Shown here: positions 7,571 to 16,309 of the stretch, piece after piece | How positions within the stretch are numbered: position 1 is the first letter of the stretch | How the letters are laid out: each line of letters begins with the position of its first letter | NCBI GenBank assembly: GCA_002050235.1 | Contig: MWST01000043.1 | Location: 186,001 to 250,000 of the forward strand | Length of the DNA: 64,000 nucleotides | From: Polyangiaceae bacterium UTPRO1 | GTDB taxonomy: Bacteria; Desulfobacterota; Binatia; UTPRO1 | Direction of reading: 5' to 3' | Notes under the pieces: model-generated | What the model was told of the DNA's origin: nothing | The model's input: the letters and a program-made list of their open reading frames with translations, nothing else | Databases searched by the model: none | Translations under genes and position numbers: made by a program

Positions 7571-9259
7571 ATGATGCCCGTCGTCCCCGCGCCGTCGGCC
7601 GAGAAGGTGCCGTGGCGGCGCGAGCCATTTCGTCTTTTCTTCCCGGTCGCGGTGCTGCTCGGCACCATCGGCGCCGGCCACTGGCTCTTCTATGCGACCG
7701 GCGTCGCGACCTCGTACCCCGGCTTCTTCCACGGCCAGGTAATGATGCAGGCCTTCATGATGGCTCTCGCGGCCGGCTTCCTCATGACGGCCGTGCCCCG
7801 GCGCACGAAATCGGCGCCGCCTTCGGTGTCCGAGCTGGTGTTCGTGGGCGCTGCGCTCGTGAGCGTGACGGTGGCCGCGATCGCGGGCCGCCCGGCGCTC
7901 GCACAGCTCGCCTACGCCGCCCTCTTCCTCGTGCTGCTGCAGTTCGCGGTGCGCCGCTTCCTTGGTCGGGAGTCGGGGCGCCGGCCGCCGGCGTCGTTCG
8001 TACTCGTGCCGATCGCGGTCGTGTACGGGCTCGCCGGCGCGTCGCTGATGGCGCTGGCGGCGTCGCCGATGGCGCTCGCGCTCGGCCGGCTCTTCGTCGA
8101 GCAGGGCGTGTTCCTCTGCCTCGCCATCGGCATCGGCAGCATGGTCATCCCCATCATCGGCGGGGCGCCGCCGCCCGCCGACCTCGGGAGCTCACCGCGC
8201 GAGCGCGGCAAGCTCGCTGCCTACGCTCTGCTCGGCGGCGCGCTCGGCATGTCGATGGTGCTGGAAGCGGTCGGCTGGATGCGAGGCGGCCCCTTCCTGC
8301 GCGCGGTGCTCGTCGGCGCCGGCCTGGTCCTCGGCGGCGGCGCTGCGCGTCCGCCAAAGAAACCGGGGCTGCACCGCCGTCTGGTGTGGCTTGCTGCCTG
8401 GCTCATGCCGGTCGGCCTCGCCGGTGCGGCACTGGCGCCCGATTTCCGCATCGCGATGCTGCACGTGCTCTTCATCGGCGGCTTCTCGCTCCTGGGCTTC
8501 GCGGTTGCGACCCACGTTGCGCTCGAGCACCTCGACCTCGAGAGCCTCGGGTCCGGCTGGCCGCCGGCGGTCGTGGTGCTCGCGGTCTGCATGGTGCTGG
8601 CGATATCCGTGCGCGTCGGCGCCGATTTCTCGCCGCGCTATCTCGGCCACCTCGGGTGGGCGTCGGCGCTCTGGGTCGCAGGCGCCGGAGTCTGGCTCGG
8701 CTTCTTCGGACCGCGTCTGCTCGGGCACGTGCCGCGCGCTGCAGCCGCGCCGGAGCATCGGCTCGGCCCGATCGCTGCGTATCTGGCAGCCGACCACGCG
8801 CGGCTCGATGCGCTGCTCGCCCGCACCATCGCCGACCCTGCCGCCATCGACATGGTCGCGTACGACCAATTTCGTCGCGGCCTCCTCCGCCACATCGGCA
8901 TGGAGGAGAAGATCCTCCTGCCGGCGGCACAGCGCCTGCGCGGCGGGACGGCGCTCCCCGAGGCTGCACGGCTGCGCAGCGACCACGGCGCGCTCACGGC
9001 GCTCGTCGTCCCCTATCCGACCCCGGCCGTCGTCGGCGCGCTGCGCCACATCCTCGGCGTCCACAACGCTCTGGAAGAAGGCTCGGGCGGCGTCTACGCG
9101 GCGTGTGAAGCGCTCGCCGGCGCCGCCGGCGAGGCGCTCGCCGCCGAGCTCCGCGGCGCACCCGAGGTGCCGGTGCGGGCGCCGATCGCGGACGTGCGCA
9201 TCCTCGAGGTCACGCGCCGGGCGCTGGCGCGCGCCGGGTACGATCCCGCGCTCCTGTGA
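7571..9259 (+). CDS. nnrS: NnrS-family membrane haem protein fused to a hemerythrin domain
   Basis: A 562-residue two-domain protein. Residues 1 to about 395 are NnrS-like: the opening PWRREPFRLFFPVAVLLG and GFFHGQVMMQAFMMALAAGF carry the conserved His-containing helix, with about ten further hydrophobic segments. NnrS proteins protect against NO. From about residue 400 to the end is a hemerythrin-type four-helix domain with DHARLDALL, RHIGMEEKIL, SDHGAL and HILGVHNALEEG supplying His and Glu/Asp ligands for a di-iron site. The start is the double ATG at 7571/7574, where homology begins; ATG 7550 is possible. NnrS is normally about 400 residues, so the extra domain is the novelty. It lies upstream of the Crp/Fnr and nirK genes. 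Confidence 0.85.
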   Translation: MMPVVPAPSAEKVPWRREPFRLFFPVAVLLGTIGAGHWLFYATGVATSYPGFFHGQVMMQAFMMALAAGFLMTAVPRRTKSAPPSVSELVFVGAALVSVTVAAIAGRPALAQLAYAALFLVLLQFAVRRFLGRESGRRPPASFVLVPIAVVYGLAGASLMALAASPMALALGRLFVEQGVFLCLAIGIGSMVIPIIGGAPPPADLGSSPRERGKLAAYALLGGALGMSMVLEAVGWMRGGPFLRAVLVGAGLVLGGGAARPPKKPGLHRRLVWLAAWLMPVGLAGAALAPDFRIAMLHVLFIGGFSLLGFAVATHVALEHLDLESLGSGWPPAVVVLAVCMVLAISVRVGADFSPRYLGHLGWASALWVAGAGVWLGFFGPRLLGHVPRAAAAPEHRLGPIAAYLAADHARLDALLARTIADPAAIDMVAYDQFRRGLLRHIGMEEKILLPAAQRLRGGTALPEAARLRSDHGALTALVVPYPTPAVVGALRHILGVHNALEEGSGGVYAACEALAGAAGEALAAELRGAPEVPVRAPIADVRILEVTRRALARAGYDPALL

Positions 9260-9277
9260 CGGGGGCAGCGTTGCGCG

Positions 9278-9976
9278 TCAGTCCTCGCCCGCCGCCAGCA
9301 CGCGCAGCGCCGCCAGGTCCGCGAGCGCGAGGGCGTGGCGTTGCGAGCGCACGAAGCCGCTCTTGTGCCATTTGCTGGTGATGCGGATCGCCGTCTCGAC
9401 GGTGGTGCCGACCATGTCGGCGAGCTCCTGGCGCGTGATCGGCAGCACCGTCACGCCGTTCTCGGCGCGACCGATCTTGGGAGCCAGGGCGAGAAGCATG
9501 CGCGCCAGGCGCTGCTCGACGGGTTCGAGCGCCACCGACTGGAGGCGCTCGTGGGCGCTGCGCAGGCGCGGCGTCACCAGGGCCAGGATCGCCGAGCGCA
9601 GAGTCGGGTGGCGCTGGCAGATCTCGCGGACGAGCTGTGACGGTACGCGCCAGACCGTGCTCGCCTCGATGGCGAGGGCCGAAGCCGGGTACGGGCGGCC
9701 CTCGAGGGCGACGACGGCCCCGAAGAACTCTCCGGGAGGGATGACCTCGAGGACGATCTCACGGCCGCCGGGTCCGGACTTGACGATATGGACGAGCCCT
9801 TCGCGCACCGCCCACACGTAGGCGGACGGCTGTCCCTGGGAGAAGACGAGCGCACCCTTGGGCAGTGCGACTTCGCGCGCCGCGCCCTTCACCAATGCCC
9901 GCTCGGCCGGGGGCAGCGTACGGAAGCCGGGGAGTTCGTCCACCCGGCTCTGTCTATCCTCTATGAGGCGAATCAT
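9278..9976 (-). CDS. Crp/Fnr-family transcription regulator
   Basis: A 232-residue regulator with an N-terminal cyclic-nucleotide-like beta-barrel (LPKGALVFSQGQPS, IPPGEFFG) and a C-terminal winged HTH (PITRQELADMVGTTVETAIR). There is no N-terminal Cys cluster, so it is not an oxygen-sensing [4Fe-4S] Fnr; the DNR/NnrR branch, which senses NO through haem, is the natural comparison given its neighbours. It sits between two hemerythrin-carrying genes and just before nirK, and is divergent from the small hemerythrin gene, so control of the nitrite/NO island is likely. The sensing mechanism is not shown by sequence. Confidence 0.85.
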   Translation of the reverse strand: MIRLIEDRQSRVDELPGFRTLPPAERALVKGAAREVALPKGALVFSQGQPSAYVWAVREGLVHIVKSGPGGREIVLEVIPPGEFFGAVVALEGRPYPASALAIEASTVWRVPSQLVREICQRHPTLRSAILALVTPRLRSAHERLQSVALEPVEQRLARMLLALAPKIGRAENGVTVLPITRQELADMVGTTVETAIRITSKWHKSGFVRSQRHALALADLAALRVLAAGED

Positions 9977-10012
9977 ACAACGCGCCCGGCGTCATCGTGC
10001 ATGGTGGGGCAT

Positions 10013-10408
10013 ATGAAGGGCGAGGTCGCGACGCTGCTGCGGCAGCACGACGAGACGTTGGCGAGCCTCGACGCGATCGCAGAGCGGCTCGCCGCGCTCG
10101 CGGCGCCGCTGCGTGAGCTCGTCGCGTACTTCGAGGCGGAGATGGAGGAGCACTTCGCGGTCGAGGAGGAGAGATTGTTCCCGCAGCTCGCTGCCTGCGC
10201 CGACGTGGCACCGGACACGATCCCGCTCCTGGTCGCCGAGCACGGCGCCGCGCGCGCCCGCCTCGGCGAGCTCGCCGAGGCGCTCGCGCACGGCAGCGTC
10301 GCGTCGCAGGTGGCCGCCGCGGAGTCGCTGATCGACCTGTTCCGCGCCCACGTTGCCAAGGAGGACGCGATGCTGCTCGCCGTTGCCGTCGTGACTCCGG
10401 ATCTCTGA
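10013..10408 (+). CDS. Hemerythrin-domain protein (free-standing)
   Basis: A 131-residue soluble four-helix protein. Likely di-iron ligands are His in RQHDETLASLD, HxxxE in EEHFAVEEERLFPQL, His in AEHGAARARL and HxxxxD in FRAHVAKEDAML. Bacterial hemerythrins of this kind bind O2, NO or iron, and such genes are common beside denitrification genes. The start is taken at the second ATG, 10013, preceded by a GTGGGG stretch; ATG 10001 is in frame and possible. It is 60 bases upstream of nirK on the same strand and may be co-transcribed. Confidence 0.8.
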   Translation: MKGEVATLLRQHDETLASLDAIAERLAALAAPLRELVAYFEAEMEEHFAVEEERLFPQLAACADVAPDTIPLLVAEHGAARARLGELAEALAHGSVASQVAAAESLIDLFRAHVAKEDAMLLAVAVVTPDL

Positions 10409-10468
10409 AGGAGGCGCCTGCGGCGGATGCTTCCAACCATCATGCAGCTCATATCGAGAGGAGAGACC

Positions 10469-11935
10469 ATGCAGCACCGTTCATTGACGAAGATCCTCGC
10501 GCGCAGTCTGGCGCTCGTAATTTGGATGCTGGCGACGACGGCGGGCGCGGAGGAGAGCCTGCCGGTGGAGAAGGCAATCGTCACTGCGCCGCCCAACGTG
10601 CCGCCCCCGATCACGCGCACGACGCCGGCCAGGGTCGTCGTCGAGCTCGAGGTCATCGAGAAGCCCGGGATGATCGCCGACGGGGTCGAGTACACGTTCT
10701 GGACGTTCGGCGGCACGGTCCCGGGCGGCTTCATCCGCGTCCGGGTCGGCGACACCGTCGAGCTCCACCTCGCCAACCATCCCGACAACAAGCTGCCGCA
10801 CAACATCGACCTGCACGCGGTCACCGGCCCGGGCGGCGGCGCCGCGAGCACCTTCACGGCGCCGGGGCACAAGTCGCGCTTCACGTTCAAGGCCCTGAAC
10901 CCGGGCCTCTACATCTACCACTGCGCCACGGCGCCGGTCGGCATGCACGTCGCCAACGGCATGTACGGACTGATCTACGTGCAGTCCGAGAAGCCGCTGC
11001 CGCCGGTCGACCACGAGTTCTACGTCGTCCAGGGCGACTTCTACACCGACCAGCCTTTCGGCGTGAAAGGCCACCAGGCGTTCTCGATGCAGCGGGCGAT
11101 CGACGAGCACCCGAGCTACGTCGTCTTCAACGGCTCGGCGCTCTCGATGGTCGGCGACCAGGCGCTGCAGGCCAAGGTCGGCGACCGCATCCGCATCTTC
11201 GTCGGCAACGGCGGGCCCAATCTCGTCTCGTCCTTCCACGTGATCGGCGAGATCTTCGATACCGTGTACTTCGAAGGCGGGCAGAAGACGCAGAACGACG
11301 TGCAGACGACGCTCATCCCCGCCGGCGGCTCGGCGATCGTGGAGTTCAAGCTCGACACCAACGGCACCTACCTCCTCGTCGACCACAGCTTGCTGCGCAC
11401 GTTCAACAAGGGCGCGCTGGCGATGCTGAAGGCCGAGGGCGAGCAGGTGGCCGCGATCTACTCCGGAAAGGAGCTCGACGAGATGTACCTCGGCGACGAG
11501 GCGGTGGCGTCGGCGCTGCGCAAGAAGCATCCGACGCCGCTGGCGGCGAAGACGGCCGGCGCCGGCGCGCCCGACGGCAGGACGCTCTTCGCCAACAACT
11601 GCGCCATGTGCCACCAGGCCGAGGGGCAGGGCCTCGAGGGCGTATTCCCGCCGCTCGCGAAGGCCGACTACCTGATGGCGCGCGCCACCGCCGACGACCG
11701 GAGCGAGCTCGTCGACATCATCCTGAACGGCAAGACCGGCAGGATCACCGTCAACGGCAACGACTACAACGCCGTCATGACGCCGGTCTCCGGACTCTCC
11801 GACGCCGACATCGCCGCCGTCCTGAACTTCGTCACCACGAGCTGGGGCAATACCGGCGCCAGACCGTTCACGACCGAGGAGGTGGCGCAGGGCCGCGCCA
11901 AGATCGGCAGCAAAGCGGGGGCGGCGACGCCGTGA
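10469..11935 (+). CDS. nirK: Copper nitrite reductase with fused C-terminal cytochrome c
   Basis: Reduces nitrite to NO in the periplasm. A 488-residue precursor with a signal peptide ending near AGAEE. Two cupredoxin domains carry every copper ligand: type 1 His111, Cys152, His160, Met165; type 2 His116, His151, His306; catalytic Asp114 (PHNIDLH) and His257 ([10 protein letters not shown]). A cytochrome c domain follows from about residue 365 with CAMCH at 378-382 and likely supplies electrons directly, as in known three-domain NirK proteins. The start at 10469 has a GAGAGGAGAG site; ATG 10427 is less likely. Its stop overlaps the next gene by four bases (GTGA), so nirV is translationally coupled. 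Confidence 0.95.
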   Translation: MQHRSLTKILARSLALVIWMLATTAGAEESLPVEKAIVTAPPNVPPPITRTTPARVVVELEVIEKPGMIADGVEYTFWTFGGTVPGGFIRVRVGDTVELHLANHPDNKLPHNIDLHAVTGPGGGAASTFTAPGHKSRFTFKALNPGLYIYHCATAPVGMHVANGMYGLIYVQSEKPLPPVDHEFYVVQGDFYTDQPFGVKGHQAFSMQRAIDEHPSYVVFNGSALSMVGDQALQAKVGDRIRIFVGNGGPNLVSSFHVIGEIFDTVYFEGGQKTQNDVQTTLIPAGGSAIVEFKLDTNGTYLLVDHSLLRTFNKGALAMLKAEGEQVAAIYSGKELDEMYLGDEAVASALRKKHPTPLAAKTAGAGAPDGRTLFANNCAMCHQAEGQGLEGVFPPLAKADYLMARATADDRSELVDIILNGKTGRITVNGNDYNAVMTPVSGLSDADIAAVLNFVTTSWGNTGARPFTTEEVAQGRAKIGSKAGAATP

Positions 11936-12762
11936 CCGGCGCCGCCGCATGGGCGCCGGCGCTCCTGCTGCTGGCAGGGGCGGCCGGCGCCGCGCTTCCG
12001 GGGAGCACCGCTGCCGCCGCGGGAGGCGCCGCTGTCGTCCGCATTCCGGCCGGCGACTTCGCGCCGCTCTTCGGGCTCGACAAGGGGCAGGAGAGCTTCC
12101 CGGTCGCGTCCTTCTGGCTCGATCGGCGGCCGGTCACCCGGGCGCTCTATGCGGCGTTCACGGCGGCGCATCCGGAGTGGCGTCACGACGCCGTGAACGG
12201 GCTCTACGCCGATGCGCAGTATCTCAAGAACTGGGACGGCGATCGGCCGCATGCCGGCCAGGAGGATTACCCGGTGACGTACGTGTCGTGGTTCGCGGCA
12301 ACCGCGTATTGCCGCGCTCAAGGCGGCCGGCTGCCGTCGACGCTCGAGTGGGAGTACGTCGCGGCGGCGAGCCGGACGCAGCCGGACGCAACCGGTGATC
12401 GCGCTTTCGTCGCCGGCATCCTCGACTGGTATGCGCGGCCGAGCCGCGGCGATCTCGGCTTGGCGCCGGTCGGCGGCGACCCCAACTTCTTCGGCATCGA
12501 GAATCTGCACGGATCGGTGTGGGAGTGGACGAGCGACTTCAACTCCTCGTTCATCACCGCCGACAACCGCGCCGACGGCGATCGATCGCGCGACTTCTTC
12601 TGCGGCAACGGCGTCACCGGCGCGGCCCGCCGCGACGACTACGCGGCCTTCATCCGCTACGCGATGCGGAGCAGCCTCGGCGCCACGTTCACGCTCGGCA
12701 ACGTCGGTTTCCGCTGCGCCTACGATCGCGCGCCGGCCGCATACGAAAGGGGGACTTCATGA
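11932..12762 (+). CDS. nirV: NirV, formylglycine-generating-enzyme-like protein
   Basis: A 276-residue secreted protein of the FGE-sulfatase/SUMF1 fold, the family of NirV, which is found beside nirK in several denitrifiers. Signature blocks are [69 protein letters not shown] and GNVGFRCAY. The N-terminus is an Ala-rich signal peptide after a GTG start at 11932 that overlaps the nirK stop. Its role in copper nitrite reduction is not firmly known; it may modify or stabilise NirK. The end overlaps the SCO gene by ATGA. Identification is firm from fold plus context. Confidence 0.88.
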   Translation: MTGAAAWAPALLLLAGAAGAALPGSTAAAAGGAAVVRIPAGDFAPLFGLDKGQESFPVASFWLDRRPVTRALYAAFTAAHPEWRHDAVNGLYADAQYLKNWDGDRPHAGQEDYPVTYVSWFAATAYCRAQGGRLPSTLEWEYVAAASRTQPDATGDRAFVAGILDWYARPSRGDLGLAPVGGDPNFFGIENLHGSVWEWTSDFNSSFITADNRADGDRSRDFFCGNGVTGAARRDDYAAFIRYAMRSSLGATFTLGNVGFRCAYDRAPAAYERGTS

Positions 12763-13295
12763 AACGCGCACAGTGGAATTGGATCGGCGGGCTGGCCGCG
12801 CTCGTGTTCGCGGTCGGCACGACCGTGGCGTCCGGCAGCATCTACCAGGCTCCGCTCACCTGGCGGACCGACGCCGGCGAGTCGGTGCGGCTCGATCGCT
12901 GGCAGGGGAAGCCCGTCGTGCTCACCATGGTGTTCACGTCCTGCCAGGCGACCTGTCCGCGCACCATGGCCAAGCTCGGGGAGATCCAGGCGCAGTTCGA
13001 CCGCGAGAAGATCGCGGCCGAATTCGTGATCGTGTCGTTCGACCCCATCCGCGATACCCCCGAGCGCCTCGCTTGGTATCGACGCGAGACCAACCATACC
13101 CAATCGAACTGGACGTTCCTGGTCGGCTCGGAGGAGGACACGCGCACGCTCGCCATGCTGCTCGGCATCAAGTACTCGCGGAACCCGACTTCGGGCGACA
13201 TCATGCACGACAACAAGATCGTGCTGTTGAACGGTGCCGGCGAGATCACCAAGGAGCTCCTCGGCCTCGATGCGTCGATCGAGGATTTCCGATGA
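12759..13295 (+). CDS. SCO1/SenC-family copper chaperone
   Basis: A 178-residue, membrane-anchored or secreted thioredoxin-fold protein that delivers copper to cupro-enzymes. The copper site is complete: CQATC at residues 62-66 (TSCQATCPRT) and a distant His in IMHDNKIVLL. The N-terminal hydrophobic segment GGLAALVFAVGTT is a signal or anchor. SCO proteins usually serve cytochrome oxidase, but here the gene is locked between nirV and the porin by four-base overlaps at both ends, so NirK is the likely client. That client choice is inference. Confidence 0.9.
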   Translation: MKRAQWNWIGGLAALVFAVGTTVASGSIYQAPLTWRTDAGESVRLDRWQGKPVVLTMVFTSCQATCPRTMAKLGEIQAQFDREKIAAEFVIVSFDPIRDTPERLAWYRRETNHTQSNWTFLVGSEEDTRTLAMLLGIKYSRNPTSGDIMHDNKIVLLNGAGEITKELLGLDASIEDFR

Positions 13296-14779
13296 GCGCC
13301 GCTACGAGGGTGCGCCGGCTCGTCGCCGCCACCGGCGTGGCGCTGCTGGCGCTTGCTGCGCCCCGGGCGGCGCGCGGCTTCGACAAGCCAGACCTCTCGG
13401 CCGCCGGCCCCTGGGACACCAGGTGGCAGCTCTCCGCGAGCAACCGGCTGCGCGGCGAGTTCACGGACTGGTTCCAGGCCAAGGCGCCGAACGACAACGC
13501 CCGCTACGATTTTCTCGGCAACCGCACCCAGCTCGGTATCGGGGTGACGCGGGGGCCGCTCTCGGCCTTCTTCCAATACCAGCACACCGAGCTCGTGAAC
13601 GTGCCTGCGGGTGCGACCGGGATGGGCGGCGTCTACTTCGCGAACACGCATCGGCACTTCCAGGAGCAGGGGTGGCTGCGTCAGGGCTGGGTGCAGGCGG
13701 CGCCGCAGCTCGGCGACTGGAAGCTCACGCTGCAGGGCGGGCGCATGCGCTTCCTCGACGGCAGCGAGACAACGGCGCGCGATGCCAACATGCAGTGGGT
13801 GAAGACCCAGCGCGTCGCCGAGCGCCTGATCGGCCCCTTCGACTTCTCGCACGTCGGCCGCAGCTTCGACGGCCTCCGCGTCGCCGGCGACACCGAGGCC
13901 GTGAACCTCACCGGCTTCGCGCTCTGGCCGACGTCCGGCGGCTTCGAGATCAGCGCCGGGCGCGGCATGGACGTGAACGTCGCCGGCGCGTCGGCGACCG
14001 TAAAGGACCACCCCGGCTTTCCCGGCAGCGAGGCGCGGGCATTCTGGATCTATTACCACGACGGCCGGCCCTCGAACGGCGACGTCGTCGCGCTCGATGC
14101 CCGGCCGCTCGCGGTGCGCCAGGGCGACCGCCGCGACATCGACATCCACACGCTCGGCGCCGATGTGCTGCACGTCGAGCCGATCGGCCCCGGCAAGGCC
14201 GACGGGCTTCTCTGGATAGTCGGGCAGGTGGGCGACTGGCAGTCGCAATCGCATGCCGCGTGGGCCGTCGCCGCCGAGGGCGGCTACCAGTTGACCGACG
14301 TCTGGGCGAGCCCGTGGCTGCGCGCCGGCTTCTTCAAGAGCTCGGGCGACGGCGATCCCGACGACGGTGCGCACCACACGTTCTTCCAGATGCTGCCGAC
14401 GCCGCGCCCGTACGCGCTCACGCCCTTCTACAACCTGATGAACAACCAGGACACGTTTGCGCAGCTCCTCCTTAGGCCGCTGGCCGCGGTCCTGGTGCGC
14501 AGCGACTTCCACTGGCTCCAGGTGACGAAGCACCGCGATCTGCTCTACTTCGGCGGCGGCGCGACCAAGCAGGATTTCTTCGGCTACGGCGGCACGGGCG
14601 CCGGCGGCCACCACCAGATCGGCTACGTGGCCGAGACCAGCGTCAGCTGGAAGCCGCTGCCGATACTCGAGCTCGCCACGTACTACGGCCATACGTTCGG
14701 CGGCTCGGTGGTGGAGGCTGGCTTCCCCGGACGCCACGACATCGACTACGGCTACGTCGAGGCGACCGTGACATTCTGA
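13292..14779 (+). CDS. Outer-membrane beta-barrel protein, alginate-export/porin type
   Basis: A 495-residue protein with a signal peptide (ATGVALLALAAPRAARG) followed by barrel-like strands: alternating aromatic/polar stretches such as WQLSASNRLRGEF, FFQYQHTELVNV, LTLQGGRMRFLDGSETT, and a C-terminal strand ending YVEATVTF with the terminal Phe typical of outer-membrane proteins. The N-terminal RLRGEFTDWFQ and QGWVQ blocks match the alginate-export (AlgE-like) family. As last gene of the nirK-nirV-SCO operon, with its ATG overlapping the SCO stop, it may admit nitrite or copper. Family fairly sure, substrate inferred. Confidence 0.75.
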   Translation: MSAATRVRRLVAATGVALLALAAPRAARGFDKPDLSAAGPWDTRWQLSASNRLRGEFTDWFQAKAPNDNARYDFLGNRTQLGIGVTRGPLSAFFQYQHTELVNVPAGATGMGGVYFANTHRHFQEQGWLRQGWVQAAPQLGDWKLTLQGGRMRFLDGSETTARDANMQWVKTQRVAERLIGPFDFSHVGRSFDGLRVAGDTEAVNLTGFALWPTSGGFEISAGRGMDVNVAGASATVKDHPGFPGSEARAFWIYYHDGRPSNGDVVALDARPLAVRQGDRRDIDIHTLGADVLHVEPIGPGKADGLLWIVGQVGDWQSQSHAAWAVAAEGGYQLTDVWASPWLRAGFFKSSGDGDPDDGAHHTFFQMLPTPRPYALTPFYNLMNNQDTFAQLLLRPLAAVLVRSDFHWLQVTKHRDLLYFGGGATKQDFFGYGGTGAGGHHQIGYVAETSVSWKPLPILELATYYGHTFGGSVVEAGFPGRHDIDYGYVEATVTF

Positions 14780-14800
14780 GCGCCGCGGCGCTCGCGGCGC
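14780..14800 (+). terminator. GC-rich hairpin ending the nir operon
   Basis: A perfect 8-bp stem (GCGCCGCG with CGCGGCGC) around a five-base loop directly after the porin stop. There is no T-run, and a second GC palindrome follows at once. It is read as a terminator or processing site by position only. Confidence 0.35.
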
Positions 14801-14856
14801 GCCGGCGCGCGGGCCGCTTGCGGGTCCGCGGGTCCATCCGCTACGGCTCGTTCGTC

Positions 14857-15903
14857 ATGACGGACGCACCGCCGGTCGCCGATCCTCACGCGCGCGTGCG
14901 CTTGCGCGCCGGCGTGATCTCGCTCGTGGTCGGGGCGGCGCTCCTCGCCACGAAGTACATCGCCTATCTCTACACCGGCTCCGCTGCGGTCCTCTCGGAC
15001 GCGCTCGAATCGATCGTCAACGTCGTCGCTGCGGTGTTCGCGCTCGGGAGCCTGGTGTTCGCGGGACGACCCGCCGACCGCGCGCACCCGTACGGCCACG
15101 GCAAGATGGAGTACTTCAGCGCCGCCTTCGAGGGCGGGCTGATTGCCTTCGCCGCGGTCGCGATCGCCTGGTACGCAGCGGCCGACCTGCTGCGCGGCCC
15201 CGGCGTCGGCGCGGTCGAGATCGGCGTCGTCCTGACCGCCGCCGCGGGAGCCGTGAACGCCGCTCTCGGCGGGTGGCTGGTCGCGACGGGGCGCCGCGTG
15301 CGGTCGCTGGTGCTGCTGGCCGACGGCCGCCACGTGCTCTCGGACTTCTGGACGAGCCTCGGGGTGGTCGTGGGTCTGGTGCTGGTGCGCCTGACCGGCA
15401 TCACCTGGCTCGATCCCGCAGTGGCGCTGCTCGTCGCCGCCAATCTCGCGCGCACCGGCTTCGGCCTGGTTCGACATGCAGCGGGCGGACTCCTCGACGA
15501 GGAGGACACGGCGCTCCTCGAGCGCCTGGTCGCGGCGTTCGAAGCCGAGCGCAGCGAAGGCATCATCCGCCTGCACCGCCTGCGCGCCATCCGCGCCGGG
15601 CGCTTCGCTCACGTCGACGCCCACCTCATCGTGCCCGAGCACTGGACGGTCGAGCAGGCGCACGAAGCGAGCGACGCCTTCGAGCGCCGCGTGATCGATG
15701 CCTGCGCCATCGAAGGCGAGATCGTCTTCCACACCGATCCGTGTCGGCGCCGCCTCTGCCGCGCCTGCGATCTCCGTGACTGTCCCATCCGTCAGCATGC
15801 GTTCGTCGATCGACCGCCGCTCACCGTCGACGAGGCATGCCTCAGCGACGAGGCTTTCTGGGGGCCGCGCGGCTTTCCGCTCCGAGGTCCGGACGCGACA
15901 TGA
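14857..15903 (+). CDS. Cation diffusion facilitator (CDF) metal exporter
   Basis: A 348-residue inner-membrane protein that exports divalent metal by proton antiport. Visible features are a first helix ending in SDALESIVN (metal-site Asp/Glu), the loop HPYGHGKMEYFSA typical of CDF proteins, HVLSD in helix V (HxxxD) and a cytoplasmic C-terminal domain with HVDAHLIVP. Beyond the usual end it has a Cys-rich tail, CRRRLCRACDLRDC, which could bind metal. The start at 14857 excludes an upstream Arg-rich stretch. Its stop overlaps the next gene (ATGA). It probably handles iron, zinc or manganese for the cluster; the metal is not known. Confidence 0.88.
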   Translation: MTDAPPVADPHARVRLRAGVISLVVGAALLATKYIAYLYTGSAAVLSDALESIVNVVAAVFALGSLVFAGRPADRAHPYGHGKMEYFSAAFEGGLIAFAAVAIAWYAAADLLRGPGVGAVEIGVVLTAAAGAVNAALGGWLVATGRRVRSLVLLADGRHVLSDFWTSLGVVVGLVLVRLTGITWLDPAVALLVAANLARTGFGLVRHAAGGLLDEEDTALLERLVAAFEAERSEGIIRLHRLRAIRAGRFAHVDAHLIVPEHWTVEQAHEASDAFERRVIDACAIEGEIVFHTDPCRRRLCRACDLRDCPIRQHAFVDRPPLTVDEACLSDEAFWGPRGFPLRGPDAT

Positions 15904-16295
15904 GGTCCTCCGGCAGCCGTTACTCCCGGCGTCCGGACGTCGTCGCCGCGGGATGGCTGGCGGCGGCGGTCATGCTCTTTGCGACCGCGGCTCCGACTGG
16001 AGCGGCCGAGTCCTCGGAGCTCGAGATCTTCTCCCGCGACGGGTGCGCGCGCTGCACCGAGGCGGCGCGCTTCGTTGCCGAGCTGCAACGGGAAGCGCCG
16101 GGCCTGCGCGTCGTCGTCCGCGACGTCGGGCGGGATGCCGAGGCCAGGGAGCGATTGGCTGCGCTCTCCAAGCGCCAGGGCATCGGACGCTTGCTGGTGC
16201 CCGCATTCCGGGTCGGCGGCGAGCTCCTGGTGGGCTTTCGCGGCGGCGTGACCGATCGCGAGCTGCGCGTGCGGCTCGGTCTGACGCCGCCGTAG
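15900..16295 (+). CDS. Secreted thioredoxin/glutaredoxin-fold protein with CARC motif
   Basis: A 131-residue protein with a signal peptide or anchor (AAGWLAAAVMLFATAAPTGA) followed by a small thioredoxin-like domain: a beta strand LEIFSRDGCARCTEAARF with the redox pair CARC, then VPAFRVGGELLVGFRGG, where the cis-Pro (VPAF) and glutaredoxin-like tail match the fold. It likely acts in periplasmic thiol or metal handling. The ATG overlaps the CDF stop, so it is co-translated with a metal exporter; reduction of cysteines or metal delivery is a guess. Confidence 0.7.
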   Translation: MRSSGSRYSRRPDVVAAGWLAAAVMLFATAAPTGAAESSELEIFSRDGCARCTEAARFVAELQREAPGLRVVVRDVGRDAEARERLAALSKRQGIGRLLVPAFRVGGELLVGFRGGVTDRELRVRLGLTPP

Positions 16296-16309
16296 GAGCG
16301 GGGCGGCAG

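Noticed and set aside
9977..10468. FNR/NnrR-type binding box upstream of nirK and the hemerythrin gene
   Set aside because: No acceptable match to TTGAT-N4-ATCAA or a close variant was found in either gap, so no site is claimed.
12842..14737. 631-codon minus-strand frame opposite the porin
   Set aside because: Rich in Arg, Glu and Val with no motif; antisense to a signal-peptide beta-barrel gene.
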